In this document: positions 22,940 to 31,885 of the stretch, piece after piece
Numbering within the stretch: the stretch's first letter is position 1
Layout: every line of letters begins with the position of its first letter
Assembly: GCA_963714325.1 (NCBI GenBank)
Contig: CAVQOB010000029.1
Span: 1-36,642 of the forward strand
Origin: CAVQOB01 sp963714325
Lineage (GTDB): Bacteria; Pseudomonadota; Alphaproteobacteria; Rhizobiales; Hyphomicrobiaceae
Length of the DNA: 36,642 bases
Reading direction: 5' to 3'
Program-made: the position numbers and the translations under genes
The notes under the pieces: model-generated
What the model saw: only the letters and a program-made list of their open reading frames with translations
What the model was told of the DNA's origin: nothing
Databases searched by the model: none

Positions 22940-24994
22940 ATGTGCCAACTGATCCATCGTCTCGTCATTGCCATGGTCATGGCCATGACCGCCGCGGGCG
23001 CGGCGCGCGCCAACGAGCCGGCCAACGCAATCATTGTCTTCGATGGCTCTGGCTCCATGTGGGGCAAGCTCGATGGCGAGCGCCAGACCAAGCTCGTGAA
23101 CGCCCGCGATGCTTTGAAATCCGCCATTCCAAAGCTGAAGCCCGAGATGCGTCTGGGCTTGGTGTCTTTTGGCCATCGCCGCCAAGGCGACTGCTCCGAC
23201 GTTCAACTTATTCAGCCAGTGGAACCCAGCAGTAGTGAAAAGATCATCGGCCCGCTTGAGAAGTTGAACCCCAAAGGCCGTGGTCCGCTGGTCGCCGCCA
23301 TGAAGGAAGCGGCCAAGGCGCTGGGCTCGGTGTCCGGCCCAAAGTCGATGATTGTCATCCATGATGACGCCGACAATTGCCAGCAGGATGCCTGTGCGGC
23401 CCTGGTTGAACTACAAGCATCGGCACCTGGCCTCGCAATTCATGTTGTCGGACTGGGCCTCAAGAGCGACGAGGCGAGCCGGCTCAGCTGCCTCGTTAAG
23501 CCAACCAACGGCACATTGTTCGATGCCCAAACCTCGGAGCAGGCCATCGCCGGCATTGAGGAAGCCATCCGGATGGCGTCACTCGATGCTGCCGCTGCGA
23601 AGTCGCCAGCGCTGCCGTCACTGACTATGCCCGCGACACCAAGCGCTGCGCCACAACCCGTCACGGCACAACGGCCAACGCCGTCGGTGCCGCAGGCACC
23701 ACAGCAGGCGATGGCGCAACCTCGCCCGGTTCTCAGTACCATCGGGCCGCCTGGATTGCGACTTGCGGCATTGCTCCAGCCGGCCTCACCCCCGCCGCCG
23801 CGTCCGGTGCAATGGACCGTGCGCCAGGAACCGAGCACTGGCAATCAGGTCTTCACCGGCGTCGGACAGGATCTCGTCATACCCCTTCCTGCCGGCAAGT
23901 ACCTGGTTGAGGCGCGCGACGGCTTGGTCATTGCCCGTCAATCAGTGACAGTAGCCGCACGCGGCCACACGGCCGCGGATTTAATTCTCAATGCCGGCCT
24001 TGTGCGGATCTCCGTGCCGGCGGGACGCGAACGGGCCACCGCCATATCGAATGCGACCGTGACGCTGTTCGAAGCGCCGGCCGCCGGACCAACTGGCACC
24101 CTCGGCCGTCCGCTCGGCGTCCTGAGCGTCCGCGACATCGAGACAATGATTCCAGCGGGCAGCTATGTCGCTCGCATCGAGCAGGGATTGAGCCGGGTTG
24201 ATCGTGCCATGGTGTTAACGCCTGGCGGTGTCGAAGTGTTGCCGCTGCAGGATACGATAGGCCGCTTGATGCTGACAGTGGCGGGCGCCGCCGGCGCCGA
24301 CACCACGCCCGTCATCGTGACTGTTTTCGAGGACGATCCCGACGCACCAAAGGGACGTCGCGAAGTGATCCGATCGGCCGCGCCCAATCCGGATTTCAGT
24401 TTACCACCCGGCACCTACTACGTCGTGGCCCAACGCGGCGCCAGCATGGCCCGTGAGCGCCTGGCCATCGGCGCTGGCGAGGTCGTCCATCGCACGCTGA
24501 CAATGAATAGTGCACGGGTGTCATTGGTCTCGCGCCTGCGAGGCCGCAATGACAGTTCCGATGAACCGGTCTCGTACCGTATCGAGCGCGTCGACACCGT
24601 CCCGCCGGAGATCTATTTCGCGGACAAGAACACGGCCCCCATCGAACTGCCGGCCGGACGCTACGTGATTGAGGCACGCCACGGTCTCGTCAATGCGCGG
24701 ACGCGCCAAGAAGTCGAATTGCGCGCAGGCGAGCAGCGGAGCCTCGTGCTCGAGCATGATGCAGGAACACTGAAGCTCAAGTTGGCGACGCAGGGCGCGG
24801 CGGCAACGCAGGAGGTTTTCTGGGATTTACGCGACCAGAGCGGCCGCCCAATCTGGGCTGCAGTCCACGCCGAACCGCGCGTGACACTTCTGTCCGGCCG
24901 CTATCTGTTGCGTGCTGAAGTTCGCGACAAGCGGATTGAACGCGTGATCGAGGTTAAATCCGGCGACCAGTCCATCGTCGAGATCAAGGATTAG
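22940..24994 (+). CDS. Exported vWA protein with repeated beta-type modules
   Basis: The 684-residue protein has a signal peptide (residues 1-25, ending GAARAN), a von Willebrand factor A domain (about 28-210) with the metal-binding MIDAS motif FDGSGSMWG near 35, a proline-rich linker (about 218-285) and then about 400 residues of repeated modules. Each module contains a PxGxYxV strand pair followed by a V/AxG element: LPAGKYLVEARDG, IPAGSYVARIEQG, LPPGTYYVVAQRG, LPAGRYVIEARHG and LLSGRYLLRAEV. The pattern recalls PEGA/CNA-B-like beta folds. The convergent neighbour (25061-26149) shares it. vWA domains mediate protein interaction; a periplasmic or surface role is likely, and I do not recognise a named function. 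The ATG at 22940 lacks a strong ribosome binding site; nearby in-frame ATGs are possible. Confidence 0.85.
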   Translation: MCQLIHRLVIAMVMAMTAAGAARANEPANAIIVFDGSGSMWGKLDGERQTKLVNARDALKSAIPKLKPEMRLGLVSFGHRRQGDCSDVQLIQPVEPSSSEKIIGPLEKLNPKGRGPLVAAMKEAAKALGSVSGPKSMIVIHDDADNCQQDACAALVELQASAPGLAIHVVGLGLKSDEASRLSCLVKPTNGTLFDAQTSEQAIAGIEEAIRMASLDAAAAKSPALPSLTMPATPSAAPQPVTAQRPTPSVPQAPQQAMAQPRPVLSTIGPPGLRLAALLQPASPPPPRPVQWTVRQEPSTGNQVFTGVGQDLVIPLPAGKYLVEARDGLVIARQSVTVAARGHTAADLILNAGLVRISVPAGRERATAISNATVTLFEAPAAGPTGTLGRPLGVLSVRDIETMIPAGSYVARIEQGLSRVDRAMVLTPGGVEVLPLQDTIGRLMLTVAGAAGADTTPVIVTVFEDDPDAPKGRREVIRSAAPNPDFSLPPGTYYVVAQRGASMARERLAIGAGEVVHRTLTMNSARVSLVSRLRGRNDSSDEPVSYRIERVDTVPPEIYFADKNTAPIELPAGRYVIEARHGLVNARTRQEVELRAGEQRSLVLEHDAGTLKLKLATQGAAATQEVFWDLRDQSGRPIWAAVHAEPRVTLLSGRYLLRAEVRDKRIERVIEVKSGDQSIVEIKD

Positions 24995-25030
24995 TGCACG
25001 GTTGGTCCTGTCAAAGGCGGGCAAGTGTCA

Positions 25031-25057
25031 AGTGGGCATCTGAAGGCGCAAGCAAAG
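25031..25057. repeat. Dispersed CTGAAGGCGCAA repeat, copy 4
   Basis: GTGGGCATCTGAAGGCGCAAGC lies in the 66-base gap between the convergent vWA and beta-module genes, where a terminator would be expected. No strong hairpin is visible with it here. Confidence 0.65.
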
Positions 25058-25060
25058 TCT

Positions 25061-26149
25061 CTACCGCGCCACTACCTCGACCTCGAACACGTCGCCGGTC
25101 GGAATTGAAAAATCGCGCCGGTAGGTGCGTCCGCTGTGTTTCGCGCTGACGGCATAGTTGCCGGTCGCCAGAATGTGGGTCGGCAACGCGCCGACGCTTT
25201 CCTTCACCAATTCGCCCTGCGCATTGGTGATGCTCCATTGCGTTTCGGCGATCGCTTCCCCGCCTGAGCGCGTCACGAGTTTGAACGTCACCTTGGCCGC
25301 CAAATGCGCAACGGTGAGGTCGGTCAGCTTGCCGGGCTCCACCGTGACATCCGCCCTGACCGTCGCATTCGCGTCGCCGTAGGTTGACACGATCTGATAT
25401 AGCCCTGCGTTCAAACGCGTGATCATACCGGTCTTGGCATTCGTGACGATCTGGCTTCGGTTGCCGTGTTTGTCGCGTTCGTCGGACAGCACGTCGAACG
25501 TTGTCGATTGCTCCGGTGCGGGCTCGCCATTGGCCAGCACCGGCGACACGCGCAGCGCGCCGGCGTTCAGCACGAATTTCTCTAGACTCGTTTTGCCAGC
25601 CTCAACCGTCAGCTTGCGTGTCAAATGCGCACGTCCGAACGCGACGTTGATCAGGTAATCACCGGGGTCAAGTTTGGCGGCGGGCGCCGCATCACGCAAC
25701 AACGTCACCAATTTCGGTTTGCCGTCGGCCCCACCTTTTTCTCGGAACACGCGCCAAACTACCCCCTGATCGAGAGCTTGGCCGTCATCGGTCAAGTGCG
25801 CGACCAAGGTGACAAGTCCTGTCGTACTCTTGCTCTCGACCGGCGCGCGCTGCATCACGGTTGTATTGGGTAGTGCCTTTTCACTCGGAATTTTTTCAAT
25901 TGGAACTGGCACAGTCGGCACCTTGGGCGCCGGTATTGTCGTGGCCCACCCGCTCGTCGGTGCCGCAGGTTGTTGCTGACGAACGTCCGTGCCCGTCGCC
26001 CATGACCCGGCAGGCGCCGGACCAGTGGGCCGCGCAGGCGCCGCTGGCTGCTGGGCCATGCTCGGGCCTGAGCTCAGAATGAGCGTGCTCAACACGAGCG
26101 CCCCCTTCACAGTGCAAAATTTGGTCTGGTGTCCACACCGGACAAACAT
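25061..26149 (-). CDS. Secreted beta-module protein, relative of the vWA neighbour
   Basis: The 362-residue protein has a signal peptide (LVLSTLILSSGPSMAQ, about residues 17-33), a proline/alanine/threonine-rich stretch to about residue 105 and then three modules like those of the convergent vWA protein: LDPGDYLINVAFG with TVEAGK and FVLNAGALRVSP, LNAGLYQIVSTYG with TVEPGK, and a final ATGNYAVSAKHSG. The match to LPAGKYLVEARDG and LILNAGLVRISV in the neighbour suggests the genes share ancestry and perhaps work together. The ATG at 26149 is used; a GTG at 26110 would also keep the signal peptide. There is no known enzyme motif. Role: probably periplasmic or outer-membrane associated, otherwise unknown. 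Confidence 0.8.
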   Translation of the reverse strand: MFVRCGHQTKFCTVKGALVLSTLILSSGPSMAQQPAAPARPTGPAPAGSWATGTDVRQQQPAAPTSGWATTIPAPKVPTVPVPIEKIPSEKALPNTTVMQRAPVESKSTTGLVTLVAHLTDDGQALDQGVVWRVFREKGGADGKPKLVTLLRDAAPAAKLDPGDYLINVAFGRAHLTRKLTVEAGKTSLEKFVLNAGALRVSPVLANGEPAPEQSTTFDVLSDERDKHGNRSQIVTNAKTGMITRLNAGLYQIVSTYGDANATVRADVTVEPGKLTDLTVAHLAAKVTFKLVTRSGGEAIAETQWSITNAQGELVKESVGALPTHILATGNYAVSAKHSGRTYRRDFSIPTGDVFEVEVVAR

Positions 26150-26273
26150 GGCGTACCGCCCCTGCCTTGCTCAAAATTGCGCGCGAAATGCTAGCTCCTC
26201 TTGCACCGCTTTCAAGACTGGATCAAGGCAGCTCGGCCGGCGGTGAAAATCTTGGCTCGCGCGGCACTTGGCA

Positions 26274-27593
26274 TTAACGCGCGCGAGGTTCCGGCCGGCC
26301 AATACTTTCGTAGGCGAAGCCGGCCGCCCGGGCTTGAACAGGCGAAAACAGGTTCCGGAAATCAGCCAGTGCGTTCCCTCGCATAGCCGCCTTCAAAGCC
26401 CTGAGGTCGAGGTTGCGGAACTCTTCCCATTCCGTCAGAATCACGACCGCGTCCGCATTCAGCACGGCATCCATCGCGCTGTCCTTCCAGACGACATCGG
26501 GAAGCATCGGTTCCGCCTGCCGCCGGCCCTTCGGATCATAGGCAACGATCTTGGCACCGCGCTGCTGCAGGATCGGCAAAATGACCAGGCTCGGTGCTCC
26601 CCGCATGTCGTCCGTATTCGCTTTGAACGTCACGCCAAGCACGGCGATCGTCTTCCCGGTCGGCGCGCCACCCATCAGCCGCGCGATGCGTGACGCCATC
26701 GCAATCTTGCGCTCCTCGTTCACGATCTGGAGCTGCTCGACAATGCTCAGTTCCGCTTCGGCTTCCCGTGCTGTGCGAATGAGCGCCGCAATATCCTTGG
26801 GAAAACATGATCCGCCAAACCCGGGACCCGGCCCCAGAAATCGCTCGCCGATGCGCTTGTCACGGCCAATCGCTGTCGCGACCTCGGTCACGTCAGCACC
26901 CACCTTCTCGCACAAATCAGCCATCTCGTTGATGAAGGAAACCTTGAGTGCCAGAAAAGCGTTGGCGGCATATTTGGCGAGCTCAGCCGATTCCCGCCCT
27001 GCGATCAGCACCGGAGTACCCTTGACCGAGAGTGGTCGATAGAGCGTTTCCAAGACCGTCGCCGCGCGCTGATCATCGGCGCCGATCAGCACTCGGTCGG
27101 GCGCCATGAAATCCTCGATTGCCGCGCCTTCGCGGAGAAATTCTGGGTTGGAGCACACTGCGAAATCGGCCTTTGGCGCCAACTCGCGCAGCCGTTTTTC
27201 CACCACCCGGCTGGTGCCGACAGGGACCGTTGATTTGGTCACGATCACCTTGAAGCGGTCGAGATGCGGCGCAATGCCCTCAAGCGCTCCCATAATGTAT
27301 GACAGATCGGCGTGTCCATCGGCCCGTCGCATCGGGGTCCCGACGGCCAGAAAAATGATGTCCGACGCTTTGACGGCAGCACCGATATCGGACGTGAACG
27401 CGATCTGCCCGCTGGCCAATTGCCGTACCAGCAAAGTATCGAGCCCGGGTTCATAAATCGGCACCCGTCCAGCCCTAAGGTCCGCCACTTTGGTTGCGTC
27501 GTTATCGACACATATGACTTTGCAGCCGAGTTCAGCGAAGCAAACGCCAGACACAAGCCCGACATAGCCAGAGCCAACCATGCAGATGTTCAC
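26274..27593 (-). CDS. ugd: UDP-glucose 6-dehydrogenase
   Basis: The 439-residue enzyme oxidises UDP-glucose to UDP-glucuronate with two NAD+, feeding polysaccharide and lipid glycosylation. The NAD-binding GSGYVGLVSG is at residues 8-17, followed by LAVGTPMR, TKSTVPVGTS, NPEFLREG (with the general-base glutamate), the helix with ELAKYAANAFLALKVSF and the catalytic-cysteine motif FGGSCFPKDI. Length and motifs are complete. The start at 27593 has GAGGTAG upstream. The gene is divergent from a PfkB-type sugar kinase, with 254 bases between the start codons holding the promoters. No exopolysaccharide cluster is visible nearby. Confidence 0.96.
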   Translation of the reverse strand: MNICMVGSGYVGLVSGVCFAELGCKVICVDNDATKVADLRAGRVPIYEPGLDTLLVRQLASGQIAFTSDIGAAVKASDIIFLAVGTPMRRADGHADLSYIMGALEGIAPHLDRFKVIVTKSTVPVGTSRVVEKRLRELAPKADFAVCSNPEFLREGAAIEDFMAPDRVLIGADDQRAATVLETLYRPLSVKGTPVLIAGRESAELAKYAANAFLALKVSFINEMADLCEKVGADVTEVATAIGRDKRIGERFLGPGPGFGGSCFPKDIAALIRTAREAEAELSIVEQLQIVNEERKIAMASRIARLMGGAPTGKTIAVLGVTFKANTDDMRGAPSLVILPILQQRGAKIVAYDPKGRRQAEPMLPDVVWKDSAMDAVLNADAVVILTEWEEFRNLDLRALKAAMRGNALADFRNLFSPVQARAAGFAYESIGRPEPRAR

Positions 27594-27847
27594 GCTACCT
27601 CACTCCAGCCAATATCAATAAATTAGCGCCGCGAAACGCCTCAACATAGCGCGTTTCGCCGACAGGAACAGTGCCCGGATGCCGGTAGCCTAAAAGTATG
27701 TCATTCTAGACCGAGAACCAGCCTTGCGACAGCAACCCGGCGCTGCAGGCTACAGACCGTCGTGGCGCTAAGCGGGGCCTGGGATCTTCTGGGCGCGGGC
27801 GATTGAACCAATCGGAACTTGTTATCACAGCACGGTCAAAGCACGTC

Positions 27848-28780
27848 ATGGCAGCAACCGCACCTCGGATCATCGCGATCGGCGAATGCATGGTCGAGCT
27901 GTCGCGCAATCCCGACGCGCGGTTCAGCTTGGCCTACGGCGGCGACACCTTCAATACAGCGGTCTACCTGGCGCGCGCGGGTGCGGCCGTCGCCTACGCA
28001 ACGGCGCTTGGCGATGACCCCTACAGCGACGCTATCGTCGCTGTCGCACGTCAGGAAGGCATTGTAACGGACCTGATCACGCGTGTCCCCGGCCGCATGC
28101 CAGGCCTTTACATGATAGAAACCACGCCAGCCGGTGAGCGCAGCTTCTACTATTGGCGCGACCGATCTCCAGCTCGCGAACTGTTCGAACTCCCGCAATC
28201 TGGCTCAGTCGTGGCCGCCATGGCCACCGCGCGGACAGTCTATTTATCCGGAATCACCCTATCGCTCTACACCGAACCGGCACTCGATCACTTGGCAGTC
28301 GCACTCGAATCCGCGCGCCGCGCAGGTGTTCAGGTCGCGATGGACGGTAACTACCGCCCGCGCGGCTGGGCCGGTGACGCAAATAGGGCGCAGCGCGTCA
28401 TGGCACGATTTTGGCGTCTGGCCGATCTCGCCCTTCCAACCTTCGATGACGAGCAGGCACTCTGGGGCGATAGCAATCCCGCATCATCCATCGCGCGGTT
28501 ACAGGCGCTCGGACCCGCAGAAATCGTCGTCAAGAATGGCGCAGCCGGCGCAATATTGGCCATTAGCGGCGAGTCCCAGCCTATCCCGTGTCCAGCGACA
28601 ATCACCCCGATCGATACCACTGCCGCAGGCGATAGCTTCAACGCTGGCTATCTGGCCCGCCGTTTGGCCGGCGATAAACCGATTGCATCGGCAGTGTTTG
28701 CCCATCGCCTCGCAGGTATAGTAATCCAGCATCGCGGCGCCATTGTTCCGCCGACCGCCACCAGCGTGCTGTTTGATTGA
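27848..28780 (+). CDS. PfkB-family sugar kinase, probably 2-keto-3-deoxygluconate kinase
   Basis: The 310-residue ribokinase/PfkB-family kinase has the N-terminal GECMVELS segment, the first signature GGDTFNTAVYLARAGA, and the C-terminal signature DTTAAGDSFNAGYLARRL containing the catalytic aspartate and anion hole. SFYYWRDRSPARELF and MDGNYRPRGW match 2-keto-3-deoxygluconate kinases (KdgK), which phosphorylate the sugar acid entering the Entner-Doudoroff end reactions. The start at ATG 27848 removes an unlikely TTG-initiated extension from 27803; no clear ribosome binding site precedes either. truA follows 43 bases downstream on the same strand, so cotranscription is possible. Substrate specificity is inferred. 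Confidence 0.85.
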   Translation: MAATAPRIIAIGECMVELSRNPDARFSLAYGGDTFNTAVYLARAGAAVAYATALGDDPYSDAIVAVARQEGIVTDLITRVPGRMPGLYMIETTPAGERSFYYWRDRSPARELFELPQSGSVVAAMATARTVYLSGITLSLYTEPALDHLAVALESARRAGVQVAMDGNYRPRGWAGDANRAQRVMARFWRLADLALPTFDDEQALWGDSNPASSIARLQALGPAEIVVKNGAAGAILAISGESQPIPCPATITPIDTTAAGDSFNAGYLARRLAGDKPIASAVFAHRLAGIVIQHRGAIVPPTATSVLFD

Positions 28781-28823
28781 AGCAGTCATCGCCCGTCCTC
28801 GATCCAAGGCCTTCCCCATCCGC

Positions 28824-29597
28824 ATGCCGCGCTATCGGATAACCATTGAGTATGACGGCACGCCGTTCGTCGGCTGGCAAATCCAGCCCGATGGCCCAAC
28901 GGTCCAGGGCCAGATCGTCGAAGCCGTCCGGAACTTTTCTGGCGAAAACGTCGAGCTGCGTGGTGCTGGCCGCACCGACTCGGGCGTCCATGCCCGCGGC
29001 CAGGTCGCACATTTCGATTTGACCAAGGAGTTCGCCGCCGACACCGTTCGCAACGCGCTGAACTTCCACTTGAAGCCGGCCCCGATCGCCATCTTAGCCG
29101 CAGCTGTCGTGCCGGCTACATTCGACGCGCGCTTCAGCGCGATCAGCCGCCACTATCTCTACCGCATCCTCAATCGTCGCGCGCCGCCAGTCCTGGAGCG
29201 CGAACGCGTCTGGTGGGTGGCCCGCCCGCTCGATGCTCGGCGGATCGCAGAGGCAGCAGGTGCGCTCGTCGGCCGGCACGACTTCACGACGTTCCGTGCC
29301 ATCGGATGCCAAGCCAAATCTCCGGTGAAAACGCTCGATCGCCTCGTCGTGACAAAGGCAGGTGATGAGATCCACATCGAGGCATCCGCGCAGTCTTTCA
29401 TGCACAATCAGGTACGCTCCATGGTTGGCAGTCTGAAACTAGTCGGTGAGGGTCGATGGTCAAAATGCGATCTGGCCGCGGCCTTGAAGGCCTGCGATCG
29501 CACGCGCTGCGGTCCCGTCGCCCCGCCAACCGGACTCTATCTGATGCGCGTTGACTACGCCGCCGATGCAGCAGCGGGTGAAGGTCAATCCCAATGA
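28824..29597 (+). CDS. truA: tRNA pseudouridine(38-40) synthase TruA
   Basis: The 257-residue enzyme isomerises uridines 38-40 in the anticodon stem-loop of tRNAs. The N-terminus YRITIEYDGTPFVGWQ, the catalytic-aspartate motif GAGRTDSGVHARGQV (residue about 52), SRHYLYRILNR and the C-terminal FMHNQVRSMVGSL are diagnostic. The ATG at 28824 gives the standard N-terminus; a longer frame from 28743 overlaps the kinase gene and is rejected. Its stop overlaps the start of the ceramidase-family gene (ATGA at 29594-29597), so the two are translationally coupled. Confidence 0.95.
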   Translation: MPRYRITIEYDGTPFVGWQIQPDGPTVQGQIVEAVRNFSGENVELRGAGRTDSGVHARGQVAHFDLTKEFAADTVRNALNFHLKPAPIAILAAAVVPATFDARFSAISRHYLYRILNRRAPPVLERERVWWVARPLDARRIAEAAGALVGRHDFTTFRAIGCQAKSPVKTLDRLVVTKAGDEIHIEASAQSFMHNQVRSMVGSLKLVGEGRWSKCDLAAALKACDRTRCGPVAPPTGLYLMRVDYAADAAAGEGQSQ

Positions 29598-30340
29598 GCG
29601 CCTGGAACCAAGGCATATTCCTCTATTGCGAGCGCGGCGACAGCGCGTCGCTGTTCGCCGAACCTTTGAACGCGTTGAGCAACGTCGCATTTCCAGTCGT
29701 TGCTTTGCTGGCGAGCATTCGATTTGGTCAAGTGATGCAATCAAAACAGATCGCCAACGGTGATTTTGCAATCATCGCCAGCCTCATCGCAACGACGACC
29801 GCTATTGGCATCGGCAGCTTTGCGTTTCATGTCCTGGCGACGCGGCACGGCCAGTTGGCCGATGTAGTCCCCATCGCGATCTTCATGCTGTTCTATCTCG
29901 CGTTCGCGTTGCGCGTCTTGCTCGGTCTGCCGCTATTCGCAAGCGCGCTGGGCCTCGCGGCCTTTGCTGCGGCTTTCTTTGGGTTGGCGCAGCTTCCCTG
30001 CCAGCCCATTGGCGTCAGCATCGCCGCCGCGCGACTTCTCCCCGGCTGGTGCCTCAATGGCGGGCTCGCCTATCTACCGCCGCTGGCGGCGCTGCTGATG
30101 ATCGCGATCACCCAAGCCGCGCGCCGCCACTCCAGTGCATCTGGCCTGTTCGCCGCCGCCGCCCTGTTCGCGGCCTCACTGGCAATGCGGTCGATCGACC
30201 TGACGGTGTGCCCGTTGCTGGCGCTAGGGCCGATCCGCGTCACCGCCCACGCCATCTGGCATCTGACCAATGCAGCCGTGCTCTATAACTTGCTCAAGGT
30301 CGCAATTTCAGCAATCTCGGCGCGTTCCGTCACGCGATAG
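29594..30340 (+). CDS. Ceramidase-family (CREST) membrane protein
   Basis: The 248-residue integral membrane protein has about seven hydrophobic segments. Family markers of alkaline ceramidase/CREST hydrolases are YCERG near residue 12, FAEPLNALSNVAFP, GIGSFAFHVLATRHGQLADV and the C-terminal SIDLTVCP with HAIWHLTNA. These carry the serine, aspartate and histidine residues that form the metal site in the family (S...H, D, HxxxH pattern); the C-terminal histidine pair is visible as H(AIW)H. The reaction would be hydrolysis of an amide bond in a membrane lipid, but bacterial substrates are not established. Coupled to truA by ATGA overlap and convergent with pntB 40 bases away. Confidence 0.85.
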   Translation: MSAWNQGIFLYCERGDSASLFAEPLNALSNVAFPVVALLASIRFGQVMQSKQIANGDFAIIASLIATTTAIGIGSFAFHVLATRHGQLADVVPIAIFMLFYLAFALRVLLGLPLFASALGLAAFAAAFFGLAQLPCQPIGVSIAAARLLPGWCLNGGLAYLPPLAALLMIAITQAARRHSSASGLFAAAALFAASLAMRSIDLTVCPLLALGPIRVTAHAIWHLTNAAVLYNLLKVAISAISARSVTR

Positions 30341-30380
30341 TTCGATGGCGTGGCCGAAAATTGCGCGAAGTCGCACCCAT

Positions 30381-31790
30381 TCAATGCGCCAAATTCTTCG
30401 CAATTTCTTCCGTCATCTTCTTGGCGTCGCCGAGCACCATGACGGTGTTGTCGCGATAGAACACCGAATTGTCGATGCCCGCATAACCTGATGCAAGGCT
30501 GCGCTTGTTGAACAGCACCGTGCCGGCCTTCCACACCTGCAGCACTGGCATGCCGAAGATTGGTGACGACTTGTCTTCCTCCGCCGCCGGATTGACGACG
30601 TCATTGGCCCCGATCACATAGACCGCATCGGCCTGCGAAAACTCGCCGTTGATATCCTCGAGCTCAAACACCTCGTCATAGGGCACATTGGCTTCCGCCA
30701 AGAGCACGTTCATGTGGCCGGGCATGCGGCCAGCGACCGGATGGATCGCATACTTTACTTCGACGCCGGCCTTCTTCAGATTGTCGGCCATGTCGCGAAG
30801 GGCATGCTGTGCCTGCGCGACGGCCATGCCATACCCCGGCACGATGATCACCTTGCTCGCGTTCTTGAGTAGGAACGCGGCGTCTTCTGCTGAGCCGAGC
30901 TTGACTGGCTTCTGCTCACCCTTTTCGCCGGACGCCGCCGCAATTTCGCCGCCGAACCCACCGGCAATCACTGACACGAACGAACGATTCATGCCCTTGC
31001 ACATGATGTAGGACAGGATTGCTCCCGACGAGCCGACCAGCGCGCCAGTGATGATCAGCGCGATGTTGCCGAGCGTGAACCCGATCCCAGCCGCCGCCCA
31101 GCCCGAGTAGGAGTTGAGCATCGATACCACCACCGGCATGTCGGCGCCGCCGATCGGAATGATAATGAGCGCGCCAAAAATCAGTGATGCGATCGTGATC
31201 GCCCAGAACAGCGTGGCCGATCCGCCGGATTGGCAGAACCATATGACAAGCAGAACGATGAACGCGAACAGCCCCAAGTTGATGATGTGGCGCATCGGAA
31301 AGATGATCGGTTTGCCGGACATCCGCCCCGAGAGCTTCAGGAACGCGATGACCGAGCCGGTGAACGTGATCGCACCAATCGCAACCCCGAGTGACATTTC
31401 AAGCAGGCTCGCCCACCCTATTTTACCCGAGCGATCGGCGATCCCGAAGGCATCCGGCGCGTACATCGCGCCCGCCGCCACGAAAACCGCTGCGAGCCCG
31501 ACGAGGCTGTGGAATGCAGCCACCAGCTCCGGCATCATCGTCATGGGAATGGTCCGCGCCGTGTAGGCGCCGATCGCTGCTCCGATCCCAAGACCGAGCG
31601 CGATAATCAGCCAGGTTTCTTTGGAATAGTCGCCGAGTTGCCCAAGCGTCGTCAGTACGGCGATGGTCATGCCGATCATGCCGAAGAGGTTGCCTTGCCG
31701 AGATGTCACCGGGCTCGCTAGCCCGCGCAGCGCCATGATGAACAGCACGCCAGAAACGAGATAGAGGAGGGCGGCGATGTTGGCGTTCAT
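30381..31790 (-). CDS. pntB: NAD(P) transhydrogenase subunit beta
   Basis: The 469-residue subunit of the proton-translocating transhydrogenase carries the beta-side membrane helices (residues about 5-260) and the NADP(H)-binding domain III (VIIVPGYGMAVAQAQHAL and the downstream GANDVVNPAAEEDKSSP motif). The complex couples hydride transfer from NADH to NADP+ to proton entry. The start ATG at 31790 (MNANIAALLYLVSG) follows GAGGCCTCGCCC. The frame happens to remain open upstream to 32348 across pntAB; those residues are not part of PntB. It is the last gene of pntAA-pntAB-pntB, separated from pntAB by a 92-base gap containing a long hairpin. Confidence 0.96.
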   Translation of the reverse strand: MNANIAALLYLVSGVLFIMALRGLASPVTSRQGNLFGMIGMTIAVLTTLGQLGDYSKETWLIIALGLGIGAAIGAYTARTIPMTMMPELVAAFHSLVGLAAVFVAAGAMYAPDAFGIADRSGKIGWASLLEMSLGVAIGAITFTGSVIAFLKLSGRMSGKPIIFPMRHIINLGLFAFIVLLVIWFCQSGGSATLFWAITIASLIFGALIIIPIGGADMPVVVSMLNSYSGWAAAGIGFTLGNIALIITGALVGSSGAILSYIMCKGMNRSFVSVIAGGFGGEIAAASGEKGEQKPVKLGSAEDAAFLLKNASKVIIVPGYGMAVAQAQHALRDMADNLKKAGVEVKYAIHPVAGRMPGHMNVLLAEANVPYDEVFELEDINGEFSQADAVYVIGANDVVNPAAEEDKSSPIFGMPVLQVWKAGTVLFNKRSLASGYAGIDNSVFYRDNTVMVLGDAKKMTEEIAKNLAH

Positions 31791-31820
31791 GGGCGAGGCC
31801 TCGGGGGAGTGGAATGTAAA

Positions 31821-31885
31821 TGAGCCGTGAGTGGTCAGTCGTGAGTAGTGAGCAGTGATGTCGCGAGCCAACCACTCACGGCTCA
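31821..31885 (-). repeat. 15-bp inverted repeat between pntAB and pntB
   Basis: TGAGCCGTGAGTGGT (31821-31835) and ACCACTCACGGCTCA (31871-31885) are perfect reverse complements; the second arm includes the pntAB stop codon. The 35-base loop contains GTGAG/GTGAT-like 7-8 base repetitions (near 31839-31860). There is no T-tract, so it is not a classic terminator. It could adjust PntB synthesis or mRNA stability relative to the alpha subunits. Confidence 0.8.
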
